Shown here piece by piece: positions 17,821 through 27,150 of a DNA stretch of 64,000 nucleotides; positions within the stretch are counted from its first letter, which is position 1; each line of letters begins with the position of its first letter. The stretch spans positions 13,279,501-13,343,500 of the forward strand of contig NC_090129.1 of assembly GCF_040581485.1 (NCBI RefSeq), read 5' to 3'. Below the pieces are notes generated by a model that made no database searches, was not told where the DNA came from, and saw only the letters and a list, made by a program, of their open reading frames with translations. The stretch comes from Linepithema humile (Eukaryota; Arthropoda; Insecta; Hymenoptera; Formicidae). Made by a program: the position numbers and the translations under genes.

Positions 17821-18212
17821 TTTATGCTAATAAAATGATGTATATCACACTCGTATGACTTTTATTCCACCTTTTACCCGTTACATAATCCGCCATATAA
17901 TATGATCTAACGCCTATTTCGTACATCTTTCAGACATTTATTGAACGTATATCAAGCATCTTTGAACGTCAATCGAACTACTTTTAACATCTATTGAACG
18001 TCTATCGTACGCCTCTCGTACATCTTTGAATGTCTATCGTACGTCTTTGAACGTCTATCGAACGTCTATCGGTACGTCTTTGAACGTCTATCGAACGTCT
18101 ATCGTTCATCTATTGTACATCTTTGAACGTCTATCGAACGTCTATCGTACATCTATTGTACGTCTTTGAACGTTTATTACTACAGCGAAATTGACGTTTT
18201 TGCGTCGAGCTG
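17821..18212. repeat. Intergenic spacer with degenerate ~10-bp tandem repeat
   Basis: From about 17935 to 18180 the decamer-like unit GAACGTCTATC and variants (GTACATCTTT, GAACGTCTTT) recur more than twenty times with drift. No ORF. Its place directly upstream of a TATA promoter would suit an enhancer-like array or simply slippage DNA. Confidence 0.7.
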
Positions 18213-18248
18213 TATATAAGGTGTGCGGAAGAGAGTAATTTATCAGTT
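18213..18248 (+). promoter_or_regulatory. Promoter of the proline-rich mini-gene
   Basis: TATATAAG at 18213-18220 and TCAGTT with the initiator A at 18245, 32 nt apart. The ATG at 18287 has an A-rich context (GAAAATGG). Confidence 0.7.
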
Positions 18249-18286
18249 CAAAGTGTGCACGCGGTGGAGAAAAAAAAGTATAGAAA

Positions 18287-18484
18287 ATGGAGCGTGATCA
18301 GAATAGAAAAAATTCCGAATACGAGAAGTGTAAGGATTGCGGAGTGTACCACAAGCCGATAGCTGTGGTCGAGCCTCGTCCGAGGACGACTCAAGCGCCT
18401 CCCCCCGTTCCCCCTCGTAATCGCGTGAAAGGCGTTAGAGACTCAGTTGAAACAATTTTTAACATTTATCATACATTAATTTAA
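18287..18484 (+). CDS. Proline-rich 65-aa accessory protein
   Basis: It has a perfect TATA/TCAGTT promoter and a good start context. The N-terminal third is charged with a C-x2-C-x3-H group (CKDCGVYH). The middle has APPPVPPRNR, a class-type SH3 ligand (P-x-x-P with a flanking Arg). The C-terminus is a short amphipathic segment. No homologue recognised. A cytosolic adaptor that docks on host SH3 proteins is inference. Lies in the right-hand accessory zone between the capsid block and the right TIR. Confidence 0.6.
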   Translation: MERDQNRKNSEYEKCKDCGVYHKPIAVVEPRPRTTQAPPPVPPRNRVKGVRDSVETIFNIYHTLI

Positions 18485-18558
18485 CTTATCATGATTGTAA
18501 GACATCCTTGTAAGATAAGTATTCACGTGTGTCGTACGTATCTTATGTTTTTGCAGCA

Positions 18559-18790
18559 GTAGTTTGTAAATAATAGTAATACAGCCTCGTGAGAGAAATA
18601 TTCACGGGCGTTAAACTCATTATATGGAGTCGCTATGATATCTCTTGTACGATTTGTTTATACCGCGGTAGTTTGTAAATAATAGTAATACATCCTCGTG
18701 AGAGAAGAATTTCATGGGTGTCAAACTCATTATATGGAGTCGCTATGATATCTCTTATGAGATTTGTTTATGCCGCGGTAGTTTATACTA
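18559..18790 (+). repeat. ~109-bp tandem repeat, two copies plus a partial third
   Basis: GTAGTTTGTAAATAATAGTA begins units at 18559 and 18668, with a partial copy at 18778. Units share CCTCGTGAGAGAA and TTATATGGAGTCGCTATGAT. No ORF. They lie between the mini-gene and the spliced gene at 18984. Confidence 0.8.
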
Positions 18791-18983
18791 CATCTATCAA
18801 ACACCTATCGACTGATATTCGGTTACTCGGAAGAAGAATTATGTTTCAAAATTATAAATTTGGAGTATGTTTGAAAAGATAACCCCCGTAGAGCGGTCAC
18901 ATAGATTTGCAATGTGTCGAAGGCTGGGATCGTCACAAGTCCACTCAAGCCATTTGAAATACGTAATACCGTCGCGAGTTAAA

Positions 18984-19472
18984 ATGGCTGCACTTTACAC
19001 TATTGAAATTCATGAAATCAGTGAATTGTTAATAAGTTTTATGGACCGGGTGAATGTGCTGCGCACATCAATATATCGCTTCGAAGACGTTGCACAAGAG
19101 GTGCAACAACAGGTACCCTATCCATTCAGAGTTGATTATGATATCCATGAAAATGGAAATGGTGTGATGTTGGTGTCAATGTAAGTATTGCTAGCTAATA
19201 TTATGTATAAAATAATTACTTTCTATTCTTATATATATATATTTTGCTTACAGGCAGCATATACGGGAGGATCTTGTAATAGCCTTAAGGCAGGTTGAAA
19301 TTTTAAATACACAGTTTCAACAAATGGAAAGCGATGCAGCGCGCACCGCTGAAGTATTGAGAGCGGTGAGAGAGGCGCTTTCTGCGGACGATGTTCAACC
19401 GTAAGTATTACATTCGATAAGTATCACACTTAATATTTTCAGATTATTAATAGAATTTTTCTGTTTCAGATG
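18984..19472 (+). CDS. Three-exon helical protein of unknown function
   Basis: Exons 18984-19180, 19254-19400 and 19470-19472 give 115 codons. Introns are 73 bp (GTAAGT...TTACAG) and 69 bp (GTAAGT...TTTCAG). All junctions keep frame, and the last exon supplies only the end of a Pro codon and TGA. The start has a strong context (AAAATGG). The protein is acidic and mostly helical, with a coiled-coil-like C-terminal part (about residues 65-110) after a beta-like segment (FRVDYDIHENGNGVMLVSM). An alternative acceptor at 19442 would add about ten residues. An in-frame extension to 18867 exists but lacks start support. No family recognised. Confidence 0.6.
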
Positions 19473-19479
19473 ATGGTCC

Positions 19480-19556
19480 CACGATTTTTTTTATTATATT
19501 ATTATAGTTTTTATTATATTATTATAGTTTTTTTTATTATTATAGTTTTTATTTTA

Positions 19557-19590
<34 letters not shown>

Positions 19591-20048
19591 GTATAGTACA
19601 CACTTTTTAAATAAATATTATATTTTTTTTACAAATATATTATTGTATTTTTTTTTTTAGCCTCCTTCTATCCTTGTGTTATACTATATTATAATATTAT
19701 ATACTACTTGAAATTAATTTTTTAATAAATGTTATATTTAATAATATTATATTTAATAATATTATATTTAATTATATTATATTTAATTATTAACTTTATA
19801 ATTATTTGTTACAATTAAAAGGGAAAAATGATAGTCACCGGTTCGCTCGTTTCCTTCTATCATGTAGTGTAACATGATGCGCGCGCTTATCTCGCAGTAG
19901 GATAGGTCAGTGAATATGATGTGGTACAGGAAAGATGGTATAATAAAAATTAATTTAATGTTAAATAATATTTATTAAACAGATACATCTAATAAATACA
20001 TTATGATAGTGAAAATATTTTAACAATAAAGCATGTGATATGCTAGAA
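19480..20048. other. AT-rich spacer with simple repeats
   Basis: It contains TTATTATAG repeats (about 19490-19545), a (CA) microsatellite at about 19561-19588, and TAATATTATATT repeats (about 19730-19790). No supported gene. The right part carries the 3' flank of the minus-strand gene at 20049. Confidence 0.6.
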
Positions 20049-20799
20049 TTACTGCGATCCAAAGATCTGAGCTAACAGCTCACAATCGATTATATCATTC
20101 TTATCGAACGATTCGCTCTCACGTATCACCGCGATGGGGTCCTTCGCACCGCTCGCGATTTTTCGAAAGTGTGCGAACTTGGTGTCGACCATACCAGTGA
20201 CGTTGTTCAACGATTGAGCGATATGATCCACACAATACTCGAGAGCGATTATGTTACATACGGTGTTGTGTGACATTACTAAACACACTGTTGATGTTTC
20301 CAGACGCAGTACTTTTAGATTGTTTATCTTTCCAAACCGTAGCGTAACATGTTCGATAGTTTGAGACGGTGCTTCGTTCGCATCATTGTTAAAGAAATGG
20401 TGGATGGCGTGTCGTTGGTCCAGGAGGATCTTCCACATGTTGTATGTAAAATGTATCTCTTTGCCATGGTTGTCACCGAGAGCGATTTCTATGTGGCTCG
20501 GTGTAGAAACATTGATTCCAATATCCAGATATTTATAACCGGTTTTTGTCAACGGGTATCTTCTAGCTAAAATTCTGGGAGGCGTGATCATGCTTCCATC
20601 GATACTTGTCGAATTACTTTTATTTCTGTGAATAAAAGCTTGTATAAGTTCGAAATGTAACAATAGCAGTAAGTTTAAAAGTGTAAATAGTAATAGAGTC
20701 AACTTACACGTTGGGTGAGAATTTCCGCTTCTTCGCATCCACACCTTGCTGTTTGTCAGCCGGATTACTCATAGTTGTCTGTTGTACGGTAGAAAACAT
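20049..20799 (-). CDS. Right-TIR-proximal spliced gene, basic N-terminus, unknown domain
   Basis: Exon 1 is 20799-20708, the intron 20707-20626 (82 bp, GTAAGT...CACAG), exon 2 20625-20049; 222 codons. The unspliced frame would give a false leucine-rich start, since that segment is intron. The first exon ends DAKKRKFSP, a likely nuclear localisation signal. The body (residues about 50-110) alternates strands and a helix (IEIALGDNHGKEIHFTYNMWKILLDQ), reminiscent of PC4-type single-strand DNA-binding folds; this is a weak inference. It is transcribed inward from the right TIR, mirroring PolB on the left. Confidence 0.68.
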
Positions 20800-20863
20800 C
20801 GTTGCTATAATTCAGATGAAGCGTTGCAGCGATGTAGTGATTGTCCAAATGGTTTCGGATAAT

Positions 20864-20898
20864 TGATGGTTCCTATTTTTTTCCGCGAGCTTTTTATA
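20864..20898 (-). promoter_or_regulatory. Right TIR promoter
   Basis: TATAAAAA (20898-20891, minus strand) is the mirror of the PolB TATA box. A TCA-type initiator lies 34 nt downstream (about 20864). It feeds the spliced gene starting at 20799. Confidence 0.5.
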
Positions 20899-21701
20899 CC
20901 CGCTCGTCGCACACGACACTAATTAAAAATATCGATGATGTCACGCAAATTGAAATCTGGCAACATGGCGCCTAAAAGTGGCTGCCTAAGGGTCTATGAT
21001 CTAAAAATAGCGATGATGTCACGCTAAAACCTGCACGAACCTGCAAAGGATATAAACAATTCTCGGAACTATGAATCATTTTTGTATAAACAATCCTTAT
21101 CTCTCTATGACTCATGCTTATATAAACAATCCTTATCTTATCTTTTCCAGGAATTTATGTAATCCGATACCTTCCCCGCACCTCTCCCTCACCTCCCTCG
21201 TCACCCCCTCCACTCCAAAAGTGCTGACGCAGTGTAATCCGATACCCTTTGTATAAACAATCCTTATCTCTATATGACTCATGTTTATATAAACAATCCT
21301 TATCTTATCTCTTCCAGGAATCCTTATCTCTTCCAGGAATTTATGTAATCCGATACCTTCCCCTCTCCCCCGCACCTCCCTCGTCACCCCCTCCACGCCG
21401 AAATTACCCTCTTCCCTCCAAAACGATGACGTCATTACCCCCTCCCCCTCAACCTCTTCTCCCTGTAATCCGATACCTTCCCCTCTCCCCCGCACCTCCC
21501 TCGTCACCCCCTCCACTCCAAATTTACCCCCTTCCCTCCAAAACGATGACGTCATTACCCCCTCCCCTCCAAAACGATGACGTCATTACCCCCTCCCCTC
21601 CAAAACGATGACGTCATTACCCCCTCCCCCTCAACCTCTTCCCCCCTTCACCCGCGCACCCCCTCAGATGCCTGAGTTAGAACCCCCATAGCTATACTAC
21701 T
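20875..21701 (-). repeat. Right terminal inverted repeat (about 827 bp)
   Basis: Read on the minus strand it repeats the left end: 19-nt terminus, three TGACGTCA units, GTATCGGATTAC blocks, the GCGCCATGTTGCC box, two GCGTGACATCATCG boxes and the TATA box. It is continuous, unlike the left end, and so represents the ancestral TIR layout. Confidence 0.9.
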
Positions 21702-21707
21702 CAAGTT
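21702..21707. repeat. Target-site duplication, right copy (CAAGTT)
   Basis: Exact repeat of 4613-4618. Together they show the insertion point was inside the gypsy gag coding sequence. Confidence 0.95.
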
Positions 21708-22527
21708 ATTCGCGATGTATCGTTGAATCTATTTTGTCTAAATCTTTCTGAATGATAATTAGATGTTGTAATGTACCTAGTTGCACTTTCTATTGCGTCT
21801 TCTAACGTGTTAAATTTTTGTGATAAAAGAAGTTGTGCCGTTTGATTGTGTAATCCGCCTAAGAAATGAGTAATTAATTTATTCATTGCAAAGATTCTTA
21901 GTCCTGCTCTTGCTGTTGGATCGGGGTAATTAGAAATTGCAAGGATCATTTCAGAGTGTAATTTTCTGGTTCTAGTAGCATAATCTTCAATGGATTCATT
22001 TCTTTTTTGCTGAAGTTTATTAATTTCCACTTCCAATGGTCAAAACTTTTGGAATTTCCGAATTCCTTTTCTAATGCTTTGCATAAATCATCAAGATTAT
22101 TTATTGTATAGATTGTTCTCACTAACGCGGCATCTCCCGTTAATTTAACTTGTAAGACCGATCTAAAGAAAAATAACCTATCGTCTGGCTCGACTAAGTC
22201 ATTAACTCCTTTACAATCTGCTGTAAATTGCGTCACTGGAATATTTTTTCCATTAAAAACAGGTATGAGCGATAAACTATTACGGACGAGAAAATAGCTA
22301 CTGTTACTCGTCGAGGATCTTCGACTTTCTAGATTTGTGCCAAAATGATCTACGCCTTGCGCTGACTCTACCGTTTCTGTTCGATCGTTCATATTGATTG
22401 TTTCTAGATTTGAGATTACGTGATTATGTTTAGAATTATTATCGCTAATATAACTAATCGACGAACTACTTTCCGAACTGTCTGTATTATAATGCGCTTT
22501 AGTGTCTCTAAAGTTTACAAAATTCAT
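21708..22527 (-). pseudogene. gag: gypsy gag, N-terminal part
   Basis: The start is at 22527 (MNFVNFRDTK). Residues 1-85 are Ser-rich and unstructured. A capsid-like region follows (LIPVFNGKNIPVTQF, DRLFFFRSVLQVKLTGDAA), then a helical part (NKLQQKRNESIEDYATRTRK, FLGGLHNQTAQLLL). The frame shifts at about 22036, a one-base indel. Reading stops at the Polinton boundary and resumes at 4612. Gag forms the particle shell and binds RNA. Confidence 0.85.
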
Positions 22528-22992
22528 AGACTTACAGAAGTACGATGCGCAGCATATCTATGACGAGATGGTTTTACGCAGCTGGTAGATATAGATGAAT
22601 TGATGATGATGACGTAGATGAGATGATGATGAGGGTTGACCTTTTTCGTGCTGGCCGTCCACGGAGTCTCGTTGTTGCTGTCCTTTTCCTTCGTTAGCTG
22701 CTGTGCTCGTCCAGGAGCGTCCTAATGCCTTTTTCCTCGGGGTAGGTTGTAAACTACGCGTCGTGGTTTTATCGGCTAACAGACAGGATCTCAGCAGGTT
22801 GATCGAAATGTGCTCCCGTTAATTTCGTCAGGATAGCACCAAGTTATGATTGACCTCGGTTCTTCTACTTGATAGTCTTGCTTGGCTACGAAGTTTTCTC
22901 GAATTCCGGGTCTCTAACTTTCTTTCACTTGATATTAATTAACAGCAATCAGCTCAATTATAGCAAAAATTTCCGCACTTTTACACACAAAC
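22528..22992 (-). other. gypsy 5' leader
   Basis: Untranslated region between the primer-binding site and gag. It has short purine-rich and GATGA repeats (about 22585-22640). No ORF of note. Confidence 0.6.
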
Positions 22993-23011
22993 AATCCCAC
23001 CGCTGCCACCA
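22993..23011 (-). other. tRNA-Leu primer-binding site
   Basis: AATCCCACCGCTGCCACCA on the plus strand equals the 3' end, with CCA, of a eukaryotic tRNA-Leu (AAG type as I recall it). It sits 2 nt from the LTR edge, where reverse transcription is primed. Confidence 0.85.
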
Positions 23012-23013
23012 AT

Positions 23014-23442
23014 TGTTACGAGCGTATAGCTACGTAATAGATTATTTAGAATAAGTCGGGACACGTTTGTGGAAAAAGTCTTTATTCGGTGTTGCTGGTT
23101 TGAGCTTTGATCGAGAACTAAACTGGCGAGAATGATCTTCGTTTAAGGTGCTGTAGGAAAATCGTAGCGGCGGAATGTTTATTGGAAGGAAGCGGTTTTG
23201 TCAAAAGGAAAATATGCGTTAGGCATAGGGACAGCGTTTATGTTTATTGCAGTCATCGAAGGGTCATGTGTTTAGGATCAAGAAGGAGTAAAGATAAAAA
23301 AGGTTCAAAGGTTCGAATAAAAAAAGAGTAATATAAGAAACTATAAGTTGCGGCACGTAACAGAGAGCGTTCTTAGTCAAAAAACTTACTAGGCGAACTA
23401 GAACTAAAAAAAACAAGGATAAAGAAATATAGTAACATTACA
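23014..23442 (-). repeat. gypsy 5' LTR
   Basis: About 429 bp. On the minus strand it begins TGTAATGTTAC and ends CGTAACA, with TG...CA ends and the primer-binding site adjacent. The partner LTR is outside the window, so the left edge of the element cannot be checked. Confidence 0.75.
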
Positions 23443-23696
23443 TACATAGCACTCTCTATGATAGTTCAGTTGGCAACTTGCATTTCCAACAGTATGTTTC
23501 ACTTCGTTATATATATTTTATTCCTTGGTATGGATACTTAAAGAGTTTCGTGTACTTTCATGGATTATGAGAAATTATTACTTTCAACCCTTTATATCTC
23601 CGGAACCACGTTTATGTTCATCTTAAAATTTCTCTGGGATTAATGTTTCATCATACAGTACTATTTGGCATAAAAGAAAGTTTGAAATTCGAAGTC
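23443..23696. other. Flanking host DNA
   Basis: AT-rich with no ORF or repeat that I can assign. It separates the gypsy LTR from the long inverted-repeat element. Confidence 0.5.
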
Positions 23697-24986
23697 CAAA
23701 AAATGGGCTAAAAAACAGGTCTTTATGCCATCACTCTTTGCATCTAAAGTTAGGCATTCGACCAACTGCGCGTTAAGTACTATGAATATGTATCAAAAAA
23801 CATGAAGCGCGTTGGGTGCACAGCCTAAGGCGCACGTGTATCATTTTTGTCATTTGAAGCGAGGAGGTTCGAAACCTCGCAGTAAGTAACACATTTTTTT
23901 TATATATAACAATTCTATTTACTAATTTAGTAAGTTTTTATTTTTTGTAGCAAAATAAGAATAATTAAATAATATTTGTTGTATGTAATACAAAATAATA
24001 AGAATTTTTTATATTTATTAATATTTATTTATTTATTTTTAATTATTATAAAATTCGGACATTGCCTTTCAATGTTGTGGATGAAAATAAACATAGAAAC
24101 ATTAGAAACATAAATTTGCACACCATGAACATTTTTGAAAAGGAATTTTAGAATAGATATCTATTCTCTGTAGCACATGCGCACAGATCACGACTTCAAA
24201 AAACCGTTAAAGCTATGTAGAGTTTTGCTGGTCAGTATTCTCACGAATATCGATCAGTGCAGAAGTTTCTGGCAGTAAAAATGGGAGAAGAAAGCATAGA
24301 TCCATTCTTGATAGAGCAGATTCAGATTTTGACAAAATTTGATATTTCGAAAGAGGATTTAACCGATAGCATTGCATATTAAAAAATAAAAAAATAAATA
24401 TGAAAATATTATTATTATTATTATTATTATTATTTAAATATTTTTAAAGGTAAATATTTTATATCCGTTATTTTATAATAATTATGTTTCTCTGCAAATA
24501 TATATAATGTCACATGTTTGTGTAAAACAAATCATTCTTTTATCAAATGTTCATGGTGTATAAATTACTTATGTTTCCAATGTTTCTATATTAATTTTCA
24601 TCTACAACATTGCACGTCAATGTCCAAATTTTATAATAATTAAAAATAAATAAATAAATATTAACAAATATAAAAAATTCTTATTATTTTGTATTACATA
24701 CAACAAATATTATTTAATTATTCTTATTTTGCTACAAAAAATAAAAACTTACTAAATTAGTAAATAGAATTGTTATATATAAAAAAAAATGTGTTACTTA
24801 CTGCGAGGCTTCGAATCTCCTCGCTTCAAATGACAAAAATGATACACGTGCGCCTTAGGCTGTGCAGCCAACACACTTCATGTTTTTTGATACATATTCA
24901 TAGTACTTAACGCGCAGCTGGTCGAATGCCTAACTTTAGATGCAAAGAGAGATGGCAAAAAGACCTGTTTTTTAGCCCATTTTTTG
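23697..24986. mobile_element. Long-inverted-repeat element (about 440-bp arms)
   Basis: CAAAAAATGGGCTAAAAAAC at 23697 recurs inverted, ending at 24986. The arms run 23697-24134 and 24545-24986. Each arm holds a tRNA T-arm-like block; in the left arm GGTTCGAAACC fits the pol III B-box, and the right copy has drifted. The 410-bp centre holds a 33-codon ORF (24281-24382) with no recognised domain. Non-autonomous fold-back transposon is the simplest reading. Confidence 0.7.
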
Positions 24987-26709
24987 ACCTATGTGAACTT
25001 GGCACCCGACTTTTAATAAATAAAGTTTTAAATAAGTAAAATGATAGTACTTCGTTTGTAGTTGTTTGTAGTAAAAATATTTTCGTTTGTAGTTCAACCC
25101 ATTATAAAAAAAAAAAAAATGTTTAAAAAATGACTGTCACCCGACTTTAAGATTTTTCAAATCCGCTTTTTCCACGTGATTCGGAATCGTTTGTAGTTGT
25201 TTGTAGTGATTTTCTTTTCGTTTGTAGTTGCACCGTTTCAAAATTATAATTGTTTAAACAATTAGCCAAGAGTGAATTTTGTTAATTATAAAGATTTTTC
25301 AAATCCGCTTTTTCCACGTGATTCAGAATCGTTTGTAGTTGTTTGTAGTGATTTTCCTTTCGTTTGTAGTTGAATAGTTTAAAAGTTACAAAATATTTGC
25401 AATAAACAAATAATGTAACTTTGTCAATTTTGAAGATTTTTCAAATCCGCTTTTTCCACGTGATTCGGAATCGTTTGTAGTTGTTTGTAGTGATTTTTTT
25501 TTGTTTGTAGTTGGACCGTTTCAAAATTATAATTGTTTAAACAATTAGCCAAGAGTGAATTTTGTTAATTATAAAGATTTTTCAAATCCGCTTTTTCCAC
25601 GTGATTCAGAATCGTTTGTAGTTGTTTGTAGTGATTTTCCTTTCGTTTGTAGTTGAATAGTTTAAAAGTTACAAAATATTTGCAATAAACAAATAATGTA
25701 ACTTTGTCAATTTTGAAGATTTTTCAAATCCGCTTTTTCCACGTGATTCGGAATCGTTTGTAGTTGTTTGTAGTGATTTTCTTTTTGTTTGTAGTTGCAC
25801 CGTTTCAAAATTATGATTGTTGAAACAATTAGCCAAGAGTGAATTTTGTTAATTATAAAGATTTTTCAAATCCGTTTTTTCCACGTGATTCAGCATCGTT
25901 TGTAGTTGTTTGTAGTGATATTCTTTTTGTTTGTAGTTGCACCGTTTTAAAATTATGATTGTTTAAACAATTAGCCAAGAGTGAATTTTGTTAATTATAA
26001 AGATTTTTCAAATCCGCTTTTTCCACGTGATTCAGAATTGTTTGTAGTTGTTTGTAGTGATTTTCCTTTTGTTTGTAGTTGAATAGTTTAAAAGTTACAA
26101 AATATTTGCAATAAACAAAAAATGTAACTTTGACAATTTTAAAGATTTTTCAAATCCGCTTCTTCCATTCGATTTTCCTTTCGTTTGTAGTTGCACTGTT
26201 GAGAAGTTACAGTAGTACAACGGATAGAGAGAATGCATATCTTCGCCACTTTTTGAAAAATCTTCAAAATTGACAAAGTTCACTCTTGGCTAATTGTTTA
26301 AACAATCATAATTTTGAAACGGTGCAACTACAAACGAAAAGAAAATCACTACAAACAACTACAAACGATTCCGAATCACGTGGAAAAAGCGGATTTAAAA
26401 AATCTTCAAAATTTACAAAGTTACATTATTTGTTTATTGCAAATATTTTGTAACTTTTAAACTATTCAACTACAAACGAAAGGAAAATCACTACAAACAA
26501 CTACAAACGATTCCGAATCACGTGGAAAAAGCGGATTTGAAAAATCTTAAAGTCGGGTGACAGTCATTTTTTAAACATTTTTTTTTTTTTGATAATGGGT
26601 TGAACTACAAACAAAAATATTTTTACTACAAATAACTACAAACGAAGTACTATCATTTTACTTATTTAAAACTTTATTTATTAAAAGTCGGGTGCCAAGT
26701 TCACATAGG
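24987..26709. mobile_element. Fold-back element with 142-bp tandem array
   Basis: ACCTATGTGAACTTGGCACC at the left end is inverted at 26690-26709. Inside, units starting AAGATTTTTCAAATCCGC recur at 25149, 25291, 25433, 25574, 25716, 25858, 25999 and 26142 (141-143 bp apart), in two alternating variants. Inverted copies fill 26257-26560. Each unit has the core CGTTTGTAGTTGTTTGTAGT. Its left end abuts the previous element with no gap, so one may have inserted at the border of the other. Confidence 0.75.
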
Positions 26710-27150
26710 TCGTGCGCGGTGTCAAGTTTCACGCCTTCTCGGCGTTCGACTTCGGTCATTGCCCGGTCATTACCCAGTGCATCTTATTTATTTGGTAGGA
26801 TTCCTATAGTTGGAATCCATGGGTATAGGCTAGCTGCTTACAAGTGGCAGTCTTTATCTTTTAGTTTTAACCATCTGGAGTCGGCTGAAGACTCCAGCTA
26901 AAGCAGAGTTTTTATTTTATGACTTTCTTGGCACCAATAGGCACACTGGTTGGTCAAGAATGTTTGGAATATCGATGCCACCTGCTACCTTTTCCCGTGA
27001 GAAAACTCGAGCTTGCAAAGTCTTATGAGAAAAGCAGCTTCGGCGTTAAGATACTCTTTTGGTTTGTGTCGCGTTTACTAGGTCTGGTGTTCAGTATTGT
27101 CGCTTATTCGAAAAGAAATAAATCGTGAAGTCTGATCAGGACGTAACAAA
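26710..27150. other. Unassigned unique block, possibly old LTR remnant
   Basis: More GC than its surroundings, with short ORFs that I do not trust. It ends TCAGGACGTAACAA, the same as a block ending at about 47410, which suggests the edge of a shared repeat family. Confidence 0.3.

Larger units (their letters stand above)
4619..21701. mobile_element. Polinton/Maverick (adintovirus-like) element, 17,083 bp
   Basis: Both ends read AGTAGTATAGCTATGGGGG inward and are flanked by CAAGTT. Between them lie PolB (+), integrase, a coiled-coil protein, a conserved unknown and the packaging ATPase (-), then PLA2/pX, protease, penton-like, major capsid and a conserved unknown (+). Accessory genes lie near both TIRs. 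This complement of self-synthesising replication genes plus virion genes defines the group. Size, 6-bp target duplication and AG-initiated termini fit. Introns of 71-82 bp occur in several genes. Decay is slight: one nonsense codon in PolB, one frameshift in the protease, and a possible frame conflict in the left accessory gene. Confidence 0.96.
1..23442 (-). mobile_element. Ty3/gypsy element with env-like ORF, split by a Polinton
   Basis: Read on the minus strand from right to left: LTR (23014-23442), tRNA-Leu primer-binding site, leader, gag, protease, reverse transcriptase/RNase H, integrase, env-like ORF running off the left edge. The order and the third ORF are those of insect env-bearing gypsy elements (errantivirus-like). 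The gag is cut in two by the Polinton at 4619-21701, so about 6.4 kb of this span is gypsy sequence. Frameshifts in gag and pol show a dead copy. The second LTR must lie left of the window. Confidence 0.88.

Noticed and set aside
20626..20744. A hydrophobic leucine-rich N-terminus (signal-anchor) on the gene at 20049
   Set aside because: It is encoded by sequence bounded by GTAAGT and CACAG; splicing in phase gives a basic N-terminus instead.
23850..23900. A tRNA gene
   Set aside because: Only a T-arm-like stem and B-box are present; there is no acceptor stem or proper anticodon arm, and the sequence belongs to a transposon arm.
25149..26215. Regular repeats that could be read as a CRISPR array
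   Set aside because: Units are 142 bp head-to-tail with no short conserved repeat and unique spacers, in a eukaryotic fold-back element.
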